Of a stretch of DNA of 64,000 nucleotides, positions 51,094 through 62,964 are shown in pieces. The stretch is from positions 930,001-994,000 of the forward strand of contig NZ_JAPCZF010000001.1 in the NCBI RefSeq assembly GCF_025938095.1, in the 5' to 3' direction. This DNA is from Novosphingobium sp. JCM 18896. GTDB taxonomy: Bacteria > Pseudomonadota > Alphaproteobacteria > Sphingomonadales > Sphingomonadaceae. Numbering within the stretch: position 1 is the first letter of the stretch; each line of letters starts with the position of its first letter. The notes beneath the pieces were generated by a model that was not told the origin of the DNA, searched no databases, and saw only the letters and a list, made by a program, of their open reading frames with translations. Position numbers and translations under genes: made by a program.

Positions 51094-51960
51094 CTATTGC
51101 ACACGCGTGATCGTATAGCCTCGCGCCGCGAGCAGGGCCGGCAGCCCCTCGGTCCCCGCCATATGCGCCGCACCGAGCGCGACGAAGGGGTGTTGCCCCT
51201 GGCCCAGCATGGCGACGAGACGTTCGCTCCAGGCGCGGTTGCGCGCGGTGAACAGCGCCGCGCGCAGCTCGGGATCGGCGAGCAGGCCCTTGCCGGTCTC
51301 ACGCTCGATCGTGGCCATGTCGCCCTTGCGCCAGGCCGCAGCGAGGTCGCCGCTCTCGTTGTCGATCGCGCCTTCGTCGCGCAGGACGGCGTTCAGCAGA
51401 TCGCGCTGCTCCGCTTCGGGCAGGGCATCGAACAGGCCGAGTTGCGCGGCGGCGCCTTCGAGCTCGACCACCGGGCGATGTTCGGCCGCGGCGAGGACCG
51501 CGCGGTCGATCCCGTTGCCGGCATCGTCGCGCCCCTGGCTGGCGCGCGCGAGCGACAGCGCCACGGCCCAGGTCTCGACACCGGTGAAGCTCGCCTCGCG
51601 CGCGCCGACCTTGCTCATCAGCGCGGCAAGCCGCGGGCGCAGCGCCGGGTCGATCCGCGCCGAGACCGGCGGCAGGCCCGGACTCTTGGACATGGCGGCG
51701 AAGGTCTTCTGTAGCGCCGCCTGATCGGCGAGATTTCCGACCTCGACGACGATCCGATCGCTGTCGCGCAGCGCCGCATCGACCTTGCCCGAGCGCCAGA
51801 GCACGGGGCGTTCGAGCGCGTGGATCGTGCCGAACAGATAGCCGCGCTCACCATGGACGCCGTCCACGCGCCAGAGCGCCGGATTGGCCGGCTCGGGCTC
51901 GGCGGCGCATGCCGCGAGCAGCGCCGCCAGGGCGACGGCGATCAGGCCGCGCACGCGCAT
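51094..51960 (-). CDS. TraB/GumN family lipoprotein
   Basis: A 288-residue protein. The N-terminus MRVRGLIAVALAALLAAC is a lipoprotein signal with Cys at 18. The family motifs are GYLFGTIHALERP (about 40-52) with the conserved His, and the C-terminal GAAHMAGTEGLPALL with a second His. TraB/GumN proteins are thought to be metalloproteases (related to TIKI), cutting peptides or pheromones outside the membrane. It follows a paralogous gene after 1 base, so the two form an operon. The two proteins share the same length of core but differ in anchoring, this one being a lipoprotein. Substrate unknown. Confidence 0.88.
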   Translation of the reverse strand: MRVRGLIAVALAALLAACAAEPEPANPALWRVDGVHGERGYLFGTIHALERPVLWRSGKVDAALRDSDRIVVEVGNLADQAALQKTFAAMSKSPGLPPVSARIDPALRPRLAALMSKVGAREASFTGVETWAVALSLARASQGRDDAGNGIDRAVLAAAEHRPVVELEGAAAQLGLFDALPEAEQRDLLNAVLRDEGAIDNESGDLAAAWRKGDMATIERETGKGLLADPELRAALFTARNRAWSERLVAMLGQGQHPFVALGAAHMAGTEGLPALLAARGYTITRVQ

Positions 51961-51961
51961 G

Positions 51962-52909
51962 TCACTGCACGCGGGTGGTCTTGAGGCCCTGCGCGGCAAG
52001 CTGCTCCTGCAGGCTGCCCGGCCCGGCGAGGTGCCCGGCGCCGACCGCGACGAAGACCGTGCCCGGCGTATCGAGCCGCTGCTTGACCCATTGCGCCCAG
52101 GCCTTGTTGCGGTTGACCAGCAGCATCTCGATCAGCGCTGGATCGTCCTCTTCGTCGTTCATCAGCTTCGCGAGCGTCTCGGCATCGCCGCGGCGCCAGG
52201 CGGTGACCATCTGGCCGAGCTGCTCGGCCACGGTCGGCAGCTGCTCGACGACGTCGGCGAAATAGCGCTTCTGCGCGTCCAGCGGCAGCGAATCGAACAG
52301 GCCGATCTGGAAGGCCGGGGTCTCGAGCCCCGTGTGCTTGCGGCCGAGCGCCTTGGCCTGCGCGTCGAGCACCTGCTCGACCCCGAACTTGGGATCGTAG
52401 CCCGTGCGCATCAGCGGCAGGGTCGAGAGCGCCACGGCCGCATACCAGGGCTCGTAGCCGTCGAAAGCCTGGAGCGGCAGGCCGAGCCCGCCGAGCTGCT
52501 TCTCGTAGGCCGCCTTCTGCGCCGGGGTCAGCAGGCCGCGCAGCGACTGGCCCTGCGGCAGCACCGCGTGCTCGAGCACGAGCCGCTGCATTTCGGTGGG
52601 ATCGGCCTCGGTGATCTCGGTGACCAGTTCCTGCGAGCCGTCGAAGGCCTCGCGCACGGGCCCGTGGAACCAGTCGATGCCTTCGGGCAGCGCGTGGATC
52701 GTGCCGAACAGCCAGATCGTCGTATCCTCGTCGGACAGCTTCCACAGCGCCGGGGCGATCTTCTCCGCCGTGGGGGCCGGACTCGGGGAAGGAACCGGGG
52801 CAGGGGGAGAAGCGGCCACGGTCGCGGCTGGCTGGGCCGATGCCGTGACCGACAGCGCCGAGACGATCGCGAGGAACAGGCAGGCGAGCCGACGGAAGAG
52901 CGATTGCAT
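51962..52909 (-). CDS. TraB/GumN family protein with Sec signal
   Basis: A 315-residue exported protein. The signal peptide is MQSLFRRLACLFLAIVSALSVTASA, followed by a Pro/Ala-rich linker (about 30-50). WLFGTIHALPEG (about 66-77) and VGAGHLAGPGSLQEQL (about 287-302) are the GxHxL-type motifs of the TraB/GumN family; EPWYAAVALSTLPL is also typical. It is likely a periplasmic metalloprotease-like enzyme and a paralogue of the next gene downstream. No lipobox is visible. ATG 52909 gives the longest good signal peptide. The function in sphingomonads is not known to me. Confidence 0.9.
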   Translation of the reverse strand: MQSLFRRLACLFLAIVSALSVTASAQPAATVAASPPAPVPSPSPAPTAEKIAPALWKLSDEDTTIWLFGTIHALPEGIDWFHGPVREAFDGSQELVTEITEADPTEMQRLVLEHAVLPQGQSLRGLLTPAQKAAYEKQLGGLGLPLQAFDGYEPWYAAVALSTLPLMRTGYDPKFGVEQVLDAQAKALGRKHTGLETPAFQIGLFDSLPLDAQKRYFADVVEQLPTVAEQLGQMVTAWRRGDAETLAKLMNDEEDDPALIEMLLVNRNKAWAQWVKQRLDTPGTVFVAVGAGHLAGPGSLQEQLAAQGLKTTRVQ

Positions 52910-53032
52910 GGCCTTGGTATAGGCAGCGGATTCTCACCCGTCGATGAACGGCCTGCCAGAATCTACAGTCCGTTTTCCCGGTGATCCGACTCCTGTTGAC
53001 CCTGCATGCCCCGTGCGCCAAAGGCCCGAGCC

Positions 53033-53947
53033 ATGTCCGCCCCATCTCTGACCGGTTCGAAACCGCTTTCCTTCCAGGAGATGATCCTGCGCCTCCACTC
53101 GTTCTGGAACGCGCAGGGCTGCCTGATCCTGCAGCCCTATGACATGCGCATGGGTGCCGGCACCTTCCACCCCGCGACGACCCTGCGCGCGCTCGGCCCC
53201 GAGCCGTGGAAGGCCGCCTACGTCCAGCCTTCGCGCCGGCCGACCGACGGTCGCTACGGCGAAAATCCGAACCGGCTGCAGCACTATTACCAGTACCAGG
53301 TGATCCTCAAGCCGAACCCCGAGAACCTGCAGGAACTCTACCTGCAGAGCCTGGCGGCGATCGGCGTCGATCCGCTGGCGCACGACATCCGCTTCGTCGA
53401 GGACGACTGGGAAAGCCCCACTCTAGGCGCCTGGGGCCTCGGCTGGGAAGTCTGGTGCGACGGCATGGAGGTGACCCAGTTCACCTATTTCCAGCAGGTC
53501 GGCGGTTTCGACTGCAAGCCCGTCGCGGGCGAACTAACCTATGGCCTCGAACGCCTGGCGATGTACATCCAGGGCGTCGACAACGTCTACGACCTGCGGT
53601 TCAACGACGCCGGCGTGTCCTATGGCGACGTGTTCCTCAAAAACGAGCAGGAACTCTCGAAGTACAACTTCGAAGTTGCTGATACCGAACAGCTTTTCAA
53701 GGGCTTCCAGCACGCCGAGGCCGAGGCCAAGCGCTGCATCGAAGCGCAGATCCCGCTCGCGGCCTACGACCAGGCGATTGAGGCCAGCCACCTGTTCAAC
53801 CTGCTCCAGGCGCGCGGCGTGATCTCTGTGCAGGAGCGCGCCAGCTACATCGGCCGCGTACGCGATCTGGCCAAGGGCGCCTGCCAGGCGTGGATCGAGA
53901 AGAACCAGGCCGAATGGGCCGAGAAGTTCCCGGGGTGGACGGTATGA
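53033..53947 (+). CDS. glyQ: Glycyl-tRNA synthetase alpha subunit
   Basis: A 304-residue class II synthetase alpha chain. [19 protein letters not shown] is the typical start; [20 protein letters not shown] is motif 2-like, and [16 protein letters not shown] is motif 3 with the ATP-binding Arg. The alpha chain binds glycine and ATP; with GlyS it charges tRNA-Gly as an alpha2beta2 enzyme. ATG 53033 is preferred because AAGG precedes it; ATG 53006 would add 9 residues. The stop overlaps the glyS ATG (ATGA), as usual for this pair. Confidence 0.97.
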   Translation: MSAPSLTGSKPLSFQEMILRLHSFWNAQGCLILQPYDMRMGAGTFHPATTLRALGPEPWKAAYVQPSRRPTDGRYGENPNRLQHYYQYQVILKPNPENLQELYLQSLAAIGVDPLAHDIRFVEDDWESPTLGAWGLGWEVWCDGMEVTQFTYFQQVGGFDCKPVAGELTYGLERLAMYIQGVDNVYDLRFNDAGVSYGDVFLKNEQELSKYNFEVADTEQLFKGFQHAEAEAKRCIEAQIPLAAYDQAIEASHLFNLLQARGVISVQERASYIGRVRDLAKGACQAWIEKNQAEWAEKFPGWTV

Positions 53948-56040
53948 GCGATTTCCTCCTCGAACTGCGCTCGGAAGAGATCCCCGCACGAATGCAGGCC
54001 GGCGCGCGCGCCAGCCTCGAGAAGCTGTTCCGCGAACAGCTCGCCGCCGCCGGGCTCAAGCCGGGCGCGATCACGGTCTGGTCGACGCCGCGCCGGCTCG
54101 CGCTGATCGCGCGCGACCTGCCGCTCGCCACCGAGGCCGTCAGCGAAGAGCTCAAGGGTCCCAAGACCTCGGCACCGCCGCAGGCGCTCGAAGGCTTCCT
54201 GCGCAAGACCGGCCTGACCCAGGACCAGCTCACCGAGCGCGACGGCATCTATTTCGCCGTCACCGAAAAACCCGGCCGCGCCACTAAGGACGTGCTGGCC
54301 GAGGCGATCCCGGCGATCGTCCGCGCCTTCCCCTGGCCCAAATCGCAGCGCTGGGGCGCCGCCTCGATCTCCACCGAGAGCCTGCGCTGGGTGCGTCCGC
54401 TCTCGGGCATCGTCGCGATCCTCGGTGAGGACCTCGTCGAGACCGCGGTCGGCGACATCGTCTCCGGCTATGCCACCAAGGGCCACCGCTTCCATCACCC
54501 GGGCGAGATCACCATCGGCGGCGCGCACGACTATGCCGACAAGCTGCGCGCCTGCCACGTCCTCGTCGACCACGAGGAACGCCAGGACATCGTTCGCGCG
54601 AAGGCCGCCGAGGCGGCGAGCGTCACGGGCCTGACCCTGGTGGAGGACGAAGGGCTAGTCATCGAGAACGCCGGCCTGACCGAATGGCCGGTGCCGCTGC
54701 TCGGGCGCTTCGACGAAGAGTTTCTTGAGGTTCCGCCCGAGGTCATCCAGCTAACCGCCCGCACAAACCAGAAATATTTCGTCTGCGAGAAGGATGGCAA
54801 GCTTGCCAATGCCTTCGTCTGCACGGCCAATATCGAGGCCAGCGACGGCGGTGCGGCGATCGTCGACGGCAACCGCAAGGTCCTCGCCGCACGCCTCTCC
54901 GACGCGCGCTTCTTCTGGCAGCAGGACCGCAAGGTCGCGCTCGCCGATCAGGCGAAGAAGCTCGAACGCATCACCTTCCACGAAAAGCTCGGTACGGTCG
55001 CCGACAAGGTCGAGCGCGTCGCCAAGCTGGCGCGCTGGCTGGTCGAAGAGGGTGTGGTAAAGGGCGCCGACGCCGATCAGGCCGAACAGGCCGCGCGTCT
55101 CGCCAAGGCCGATCTCGTCACCGAAATGGTCGGCGAGTTTCCCGAACTTCAAGGCCTTATGGGCGGCTATTACGCTCGCGCCGAAGGTTTACCTGATGCC
55201 GTCGCCGATGCCATCTGCGATCACTACAAGCCGGTCGGGCAGGGCGATGACGTGCCGACCGCGTCTTTGACGGTCGCGGTCAGCTTGGCGGACAAGTTCG
55301 ATACGCTCCAGAGCTTCTTCGGAATCGACGAGAAGCCCACGGGCTCGAAGGATCCCTTCGCGCTGCGCCGCGCGGCGCTGGGCATCATTCGCCTGATCAC
55401 CGAAAACGGCCTGCGCATGAGCGCGGGCGAGGGCGAACTCCTCGACTTCTTCGCCGACCGCCTCAAGGTTCAGCAGAAGGAAGCCGGCGTCCGCCACGAC
55501 CTGATCGACGCGGTCTTCGCACTGGGCGGGGAGGACGATCTCGTCCGGCTGCTCGCGCGCGTCCATGCGCTGCAGGCGTTCGTCGGCACCGACGACGGCA
55601 CCAACCTGCTCGCCGGCTACAAGCGCGCCGCCAATATCCTCAAGAAGGAGGACTGGCACGGCAGCGAGGGCGAGATCGCGCGGACCGGCGAGGAAGATCC
55701 GCTGGCCCAGGTCGACGATCCCGATCTCGCGCCCGTCATCGCCGCCAAGATGGCCCAGCGCCATGCGCAGGACCTGTCCTATACGCCCGAACCCGCCGAA
55801 AAGGCGCTAATCGACGCGCTCGACGCGGCCGGTCCGCAGGCCGCCGCTGCGGTGGATGCCGAGGATTTTGCGACGGCCATGGCCGCGCTCGCGACTTTGC
55901 GCGCGCCGATCGACTCGTTCTTTGATAGCGTGACGGTCAACGACAGCGACGAGATCAAGCGTCGGTCGCGGCTCGACCTGCTCGCGCGGTTCCGCCAGGC
56001 CGTGCACGGCGTGGCCGACTTCTCGAAGATCGAAGGGTGA
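53944..56040 (+). CDS. glyS: Glycyl-tRNA synthetase beta subunit
   Basis: A 698-residue beta chain. It begins [17 protein letters not shown], a highly conserved start. The N-terminal part binds tRNA; the HD-like segment near ARWLVEEGV...[22 protein letters not shown] and [10 protein letters not shown] is characteristic; the C-terminal part is a DALR-like anticodon-binding domain. It supplies tRNA recognition for the GlyQ catalytic subunit. Length is normal for alphaproteobacteria. It is translated in coupling with glyQ. It is followed by 143 bases of leader before ppdK. Confidence 0.97.
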   Translation: MSDFLLELRSEEIPARMQAGARASLEKLFREQLAAAGLKPGAITVWSTPRRLALIARDLPLATEAVSEELKGPKTSAPPQALEGFLRKTGLTQDQLTERDGIYFAVTEKPGRATKDVLAEAIPAIVRAFPWPKSQRWGAASISTESLRWVRPLSGIVAILGEDLVETAVGDIVSGYATKGHRFHHPGEITIGGAHDYADKLRACHVLVDHEERQDIVRAKAAEAASVTGLTLVEDEGLVIENAGLTEWPVPLLGRFDEEFLEVPPEVIQLTARTNQKYFVCEKDGKLANAFVCTANIEASDGGAAIVDGNRKVLAARLSDARFFWQQDRKVALADQAKKLERITFHEKLGTVADKVERVAKLARWLVEEGVVKGADADQAEQAARLAKADLVTEMVGEFPELQGLMGGYYARAEGLPDAVADAICDHYKPVGQGDDVPTASLTVAVSLADKFDTLQSFFGIDEKPTGSKDPFALRRAALGIIRLITENGLRMSAGEGELLDFFADRLKVQQKEAGVRHDLIDAVFALGGEDDLVRLLARVHALQAFVGTDDGTNLLAGYKRAANILKKEDWHGSEGEIARTGEEDPLAQVDDPDLAPVIAAKMAQRHAQDLSYTPEPAEKALIDALDAAGPQAAAAVDAEDFATAMAALATLRAPIDSFFDSVTVNDSDEIKRRSRLDLLARFRQAVHGVADFSKIEG

Positions 56041-56067
56041 CGGCCAGCACGCCACCCTATCGCAGTT

Positions 56068-56133
56068 GAGAGATTACCGGGAGATTCCCAGCCTTTAGAG
56101 GCTACCCCTCAGGATGGGGTGTCATACGACACC
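56068..56133 (+). promoter_or_regulatory. Leader of ppdK with competing hairpins
   Basis: The gap between glyS and ppdK can form several small hairpins: gggagattccc, agcctttagaggct, acccc-tcaggat-ggggt (56104-56120) and ggtgtc-atac-gacacc (56118-56133). The last two share bases 56118-56120, so only one can form fully at a time. This is the arrangement of an attenuator or RNA switch, but no known riboswitch class was recognised. The ribosome site GAGGAAAG is ~45 bases further on. Confidence 0.35.
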
Positions 56134-56183
56134 TGCGTCCCCCAAGCGCCAATTCGGCCCAAGTGCCAGTGAGGAAAGCGACG

Positions 56184-58843
<2,660 letters not shown>

Positions 58844-58847
<4 letters not shown>

Positions 58848-59587
58848 CGCTTCCAGCCACTTAGCGTCAAAATCTCGAAACGCTCGGTAGTACGACCGTC
58901 TTCGCCCGCCGCGGCGAAGGCGGTTCGTGCCCGGGCCAGCGCGGCCTTGCCCAGCGGCGGGCCGGCACGGTCGAGCACGTTCGACAGTCCTTGCGCCCGC
59001 AGGTCCCCGATCAGCCGCTCGAGCGAGGAGAACCGCACGTCGAGCGAACGGCTGTCGATCACCGGATCGGCGAAGCCCGTGCGCTGAAGCAATTGCCCGC
59101 CGGCGCGTACGTCGACTTGCGGATGGATCCGCGGGGCCGGGCGGTCCCCATCGGCCGCGAGCATCGCCTCACGCAGCACGGGCAGGCTCCCGGCGGCCAT
59201 GAAGCTCGCGATCATCAGCCCGCCGGGCGCAAGCGCGCCGCGCAAGTGAATCAGCGCGCCGGGCAGGTCGTTGACCGTGTCGAGCGTGCCGAGGCTGGCG
59301 ATCAGGTCGAAGCCTCCGGAAGCGAAGGGTCGCTCTTCGTCGAAGCCACGCGCGGGCTCGACGCTTTCGGTGCCGGGGCCGAGCCCGACCGCGAGCATGC
59401 CGGTAAAATCGCCGATCACCAATGCTTTGCGCGGCTCGACTCGCAGGAACGAGAGCCGGTCGAGCACGTCGTCGACCATATCGGCCATCAGATAGCGCGG
59501 CGCGTCGGGTACCTGCTGCAGCGCAAGCATGCGACGGCGAGCGGCGAGACGGCGGGCAGGGGCGAAGATCCGGGGCGGGGAGGCCAT
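58844..59587 (-). CDS. SAM-dependent methyltransferase (BioC/NDUFAF5-like)
   Basis: A 247-residue class I methyltransferase-like protein. The start IFAPARRLAARRRMLALQ and DMVDDVLDRLSFLRVEPRKALVIGD resemble the BioC/NDUFAF5 group, in which the last segment is SAM motif I, though the usual GxGxG is weak (IGDFTGMLAVGLG). FDLIASLGTLDTVNDLPGAL is motif II to III. It may methylate or hydroxylate a protein or quinone-related target; in mitochondria NDUFAF5 acts on complex I. ATG 59587 is listed, GTG 59590 is equally possible. It is divergent from the ComF-type gene 47 bases away. Confidence 0.85.
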
Positions 59588-59634
59588 CACCGCCCCATGG
59601 CGCGCTGGCGTCAGCTTGGCTAGTCTCTGACGTC

Positions 59635-60375
59635 ATGCGGTTCGCCCAAGCCCTGGTCCCGGTAACCGATCTGGTCTTCCCGCCGCGCTGTCCGCTCTGC
59701 GGCGAGGGCATCGGCGCGCAGACCGGGCTCTGCGCCGCCTGCTGGGGCGAACTGGTGATCCCCGGCGAGCCGGCCTGCGGGCTGTGTCAGCGGCCAATGG
59801 GCGACAGCATCACCGCCGGAGCGGTCTGCGCACCGTGCCTGGCACAGCCGCCGAAACACGACGGCGTCGCCGCAGGCACCCTCTATAACGCGGCCTCGCG
59901 GCGACTCGTGCTCGCCTTCAAGCACGGCCAGCGCATCGCGCTCGCGCCGATGATGGCGCGGCTGATGGCCGCCAAGTTGAGCATGGTCGAGCCCGACTGG
60001 CTCGTCGTGCCCGTACCCTTGCACCGCTGGCGGCTGTGGCAACGCGGGTTCAACCAGGCGGCACTCCTCGCCGGCGAGATCGCCCGGTTGCGCGGAGCCA
60101 GGCTGGCAGTGGACCTGCTCGAACGCCGCAAGGCGACGCCCACGCTCGGCGGGCTCGGCGCCAAGGCGCGTGGACGGGCGCTCTCGGGCGCGATCGCGGT
60201 CAATCCCAGGCGCAGAGCCTCGCTGAGCGGCGCGAAAGTCGTGCTCGTCGACGACGTGCTGACCAGCGGCGCGACCAGCGAGGCCTGCGTCTCGGCACTC
60301 AAACGCGCGGGCGCGGAAACCGTGATCGTGGCCTGCTTCGCGCGGGTATTGGATGAGGCGCTGCCCACGGGCTGA
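59635..60375 (+). CDS. ComF/GntX family phosphoribosyltransferase-like protein
   Basis: A 246-residue protein. Four CxxC pairs in the first 70 residues (CPLC, CAAC, CGLC, CAPC) should bind zinc as a double zinc ribbon. The C-terminal part is a PRTase fold with VPVPLHRWRLWQRGFNQA (about 123-140) and VVLVDDVLTSGATSEA (about 203-218), the PRPP-binding motif. ComF helps DNA import during natural transformation in Gram-positive bacteria; in Gram-negatives (GntX) the role is less clear. ATG 59635 fits the family start; earlier frames overlap the divergent methyltransferase. A single gene. Confidence 0.92.
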   Translation: MRFAQALVPVTDLVFPPRCPLCGEGIGAQTGLCAACWGELVIPGEPACGLCQRPMGDSITAGAVCAPCLAQPPKHDGVAAGTLYNAASRRLVLAFKHGQRIALAPMMARLMAAKLSMVEPDWLVVPVPLHRWRLWQRGFNQAALLAGEIARLRGARLAVDLLERRKATPTLGGLGAKARGRALSGAIAVNPRRRASLSGAKVVLVDDVLTSGATSEACVSALKRAGAETVIVACFARVLDEALPTG

Positions 60376-60410
60376 ACGGCAATCCAGCCCATCCTGAATG
60401 GGCCGAAAGC

Positions 60411-60445
60411 ACAAACGAAAACGCCCGGAGCCGAAACTCCGGGCG
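60411..60445 (-). terminator. Rho-independent terminator (best on the minus strand)
   Basis: Stem cgcccggag (60422-60430) with ctccgggcg (60437-60445) and a 6-base loop. On the minus strand it is followed by ttttcgttt; on the plus strand only by tcctcgt. It therefore fits the small minus-strand gene at 60497-60688 best, though it can also end the ComF transcript from the other side. Confidence 0.8.
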
Positions 60446-60496
60446 TCCTCGTGACGAAACTAGTGGACGCTGCTTTCGCAGTTCGCCGGCCACCCC

Positions 60497-60688
60497 CTAT
60501 GGCCAGTTCGCCCGATCCCTCATTCGGCTCGCCCAGGCTTGCGCGGGCGTTAGCCTATCCCCGAACCATGGCGCTTTGTTCCGCACCGTATTCCGGTTTG
60601 CAGACCTCGCGGCCTGCCCGAGCGTTTTCCTCGGAACCGCGCGGAAATGAAAGCCCTTCGGCCTTGGTTGATGGATTTTGGTCTCCAT
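60497..60688 (-). CDS. Small basic protein, 63 residues
   Basis: A short open frame of 63 residues starting METKIHQPRPKGFHFRAVP and ending SRMRDRANWP. It is strongly basic with three Trp and no membrane segment. Codon use is less GC-biased than in neighbours, which lowers confidence. A minus-strand intrinsic terminator sits 52 bases after its stop, which would otherwise have no gene to serve. There is no clear ribosome site before ATG 60688. It might be a nucleic acid-binding or ribosome-associated protein, or the region could be a small RNA. I do not recognise a family. Confidence 0.5.
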   Translation of the reverse strand: METKIHQPRPKGFHFRAVPRKTLGQAARSANRNTVRNKAPWFGDRLTPAQAWASRMRDRANWP

Positions 60689-60748
60689 CTGTGGTTATCG
60701 TGCAACAAGTTTGCGCGAGCGCCGCTTTCACCTAGGATCATCACGATT

Positions 60749-61132
60749 ATGACGACCACTTCCGCCCCGACCAGCGATCGCGAGAAGGGCACCGCCTTCC
60801 TGCCCCGCTTCGACGCCCAGGGCCTGCTGATCGCGATCGCGGTCGATTCGACCACGCAGGAGATCCTGATGGTCGCCTATATGGATGCAGAAGCCCTGGC
60901 GAAGACCCGCGAGACCGGCCTCGCGCACTTCCACTCGCGCTCGCGCGGCAAGCTCTGGCTCAAGGGCGAAACCTCGGGCCATTTCCTGCGCGTGCAGGAA
61001 ACCCGCGTCGACTGCGACCAGGACGCGCTGGTCATGCTGGTCAAGCCCGAGGGCCCGGCCTGCCACACCGGCGCCACGAGCTGTTTCTATCGCAAACTCG
61101 AAGGCGACGAACTCGCCCCGATCGCAGGCTGA
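60749..61132 (+). CDS. hisI: Phosphoribosyl-AMP cyclohydrolase
   Basis: A 127-residue monofunctional HisI. FDAQGLLIAIAVDSTTQE, MVAYMDAEAL, HFHSRSRGKLWLKGETSGH and VDCDQDALVMLV contain the Asp and Cys metal ligands; GPACHTGATSCFYR has the other zinc Cys and His. The enzyme opens the adenine ring of phosphoribosyl-AMP in histidine synthesis. No hisE domain is fused. ATG 60749 fits the usual N-terminus; an in-frame start further upstream would lie over the small minus-strand gene. Only a weak TAGGA stands upstream. The next gene follows after 13 bases. Confidence 0.95.
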   Translation: MTTTSAPTSDREKGTAFLPRFDAQGLLIAIAVDSTTQEILMVAYMDAEALAKTRETGLAHFHSRSRGKLWLKGETSGHFLRVQETRVDCDQDALVMLVKPEGPACHTGATSCFYRKLEGDELAPIAG

Positions 61133-61145
61133 GGAGAGGCCCAGA

Positions 61146-62948
61146 ATGCCGAGCTACAAGGCGCCGACGCGCGACACCCGGTTCATCATCAACGAAGTGC
61201 TCAAGCTCGAGGGCTACGGCAATCTTCCCGGCTTCGCCAATGTCACGCCCGACATCGTCGATGCGGTGATCGAGGAATCGGGTAAGTTCGCCGCCGAGGT
61301 GCTCGCGCCGCTCAACGCCAGCGGCGATGCCGAGGGCTGCACCCGCGCCGCCGATGGTTCGGTGACGACGCCGCAGGGCTTCAAGGCCGCGCATGGCCAG
61401 TTCCGCGAGGCGGGCTGGGGCACGCTTTCGGCACCCGAGGAATTCGGCGGGCAGGGCATGCCGCACGTCCTCGGCTTCGCGCTCGAGGAATACATGTCGG
61501 CCGCCAACCAGGCCTTCGCGATGTATCCGGGGCTGACCAACGGCGCGGTCTCGGCGCTGCTCGCCAAGGGCTCGCCCGAGCTGCAGGCCAAATACCTGCC
61601 CAAGATGATCGCCAACGAGTGGCTCGGGACGATGAACCTGACCGAGCCGCAGTGCGGCACCGACCTGGGCCTGATCCGTACCAAGGCCGAACCGCAGGCC
61701 GACGGCTCCTTCGCGGTGACCGGCACCAAGATTTTCATCTCGGCGGGTGAGCACGACCTGACCGACAACATCATCCACCTGGTGCTCGCGCGGCTGCCCG
61801 ACGCGCCCGGCGGGACCAAGGGCATCTCGCTGTTCGTCGTGCCCAAGTTCCTCGTCGGCGACGATGGTTCGCTCGGCGCGCGAAACGCGGTCTCGTGCGG
61901 CGCGATCGAGCACAAGATGGGCATCCACGGCAACGCCACTTGCGTGATGAATTACGACGGCGCGACGGGCTGGCTGGTCGGTGAGGAGAACAAGGGCCTC
62001 GCCGCGATGTTCATCATGATGAACGCGGCGCGGCTCGGCGTCGGCATCCAGGGCCTGGCCCAGGCCGAGGCCGCCTATCAGAACGGCGCCCAGTACGCGC
62101 GCGAACGCCGCCAGGGCCGCGCGCTGACCGGACCCGCCGAACCCGGCGCTCCGGCCGATACGCTGCTGGTCCATCCCGACGTGCGCCGCATGCTGATGGA
62201 CGCCAAAGCCTTCACCGAGGGCATGCGCGCGCTGGCGCTTTGGTGCGGCCTGCTCGTCGACGTCGCGCACCAGGCGCCGAGCGAGGAGGAACGCGACGCG
62301 GCCGACGATCTCGTCGGTCTGCTGACCCCCGTGATCAAGGGCTATGGCACCGACCGCGGCTTCGCCACGGCGGTCGACATGCAGCAGATCTGGGGTGGAC
62401 ACGGCTATATCGTCGAGAACGGCATGGAGCAGTTCGTCCGCGATGCGCGCATCGCTATGATCTACGAAGGCGCCAACGGCGTCCAGGCGATGGACCTCGT
62501 CGGCCGCAAGCTGGCGCTCAAGGGCGGCCGCGCGATCCAGGCCTTCTTCGCGCTAGTCGATGCCGAATGCGCGAGCGCCAAGGAGAACGAGAAGCTGGCC
62601 GACGTGGCCACGCGGATCGAGAAGGCCAATGGCGAGCTCAAGGCCGCAACCATGTGGTTCCTGCAGAACGCCATGGCCAATCCCAACAACGCCGGCGCCG
62701 GCGCGACGCCGTACATGCAGCTGACCGGGATCGTCGCGCTGGGCCTGATGTGGCTACGCATGGCCAAGGCTTCGACAGAATCCCTGGCCGCGGGCACCTC
62801 GGATACGGCCTTCTACGAGGCCAAACTGACCACCGCGCGCTATTTCGCCGAGCGCTACGCTCCCGATGCCGGCGCGCTGCGTCGCAAGATCGAGGCGGGG
62901 GCCGAGGCGCTGATGGCGCTGCCGGCGGAGGCTTTCGAAACCGCGTGA
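61146..62948 (+). CDS. Long acyl-CoA dehydrogenase, DmdC/3-methylmercaptopropionyl-CoA dehydrogenase-like
   Basis: A 600-residue ACAD of the long type. MNLTEPQCGTDLGLIRTKA (flavin contacts) and IFISAGEHDLTDNIIHLVLARL are typical of the DmdC group. The catalytic Glu is in AMIYEGANGVQAMDLVGRKL (about 445). The C-terminal ~130 residues are the extra helical domain found only in this group. Members dehydrogenate medium or long acyl-CoAs; true DmdC acts on methylmercaptopropionyl-CoA, but most sphingomonad homologues serve fatty acid oxidation. A GGAGAGG ribosome site precedes ATG 61146. It lies 16 bases before the FkbH-like gene. Confidence 0.92.
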   Translation: MPSYKAPTRDTRFIINEVLKLEGYGNLPGFANVTPDIVDAVIEESGKFAAEVLAPLNASGDAEGCTRAADGSVTTPQGFKAAHGQFREAGWGTLSAPEEFGGQGMPHVLGFALEEYMSAANQAFAMYPGLTNGAVSALLAKGSPELQAKYLPKMIANEWLGTMNLTEPQCGTDLGLIRTKAEPQADGSFAVTGTKIFISAGEHDLTDNIIHLVLARLPDAPGGTKGISLFVVPKFLVGDDGSLGARNAVSCGAIEHKMGIHGNATCVMNYDGATGWLVGEENKGLAAMFIMMNAARLGVGIQGLAQAEAAYQNGAQYARERRQGRALTGPAEPGAPADTLLVHPDVRRMLMDAKAFTEGMRALALWCGLLVDVAHQAPSEEERDAADDLVGLLTPVIKGYGTDRGFATAVDMQQIWGGHGYIVENGMEQFVRDARIAMIYEGANGVQAMDLVGRKLALKGGRAIQAFFALVDAECASAKENEKLADVATRIEKANGELKAATMWFLQNAMANPNNAGAGATPYMQLTGIVALGLMWLRMAKASTESLAAGTSDTAFYEAKLTTARYFAERYAPDAGALRRKIEAGAEALMALPAEAFETA

Positions 62949-62964
62949 AGGTCCGACCACGCCG

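Noticed and set aside
60440-60720. Possible structural RNA (tmRNA, RNase P or 6S) between comF-type gene and hisI
   Set aside because: A gaggaaaac stretch on the minus strand looked like RNase P RNA, but the following conserved core is missing, and no tmRNA tag or acceptor end was found.
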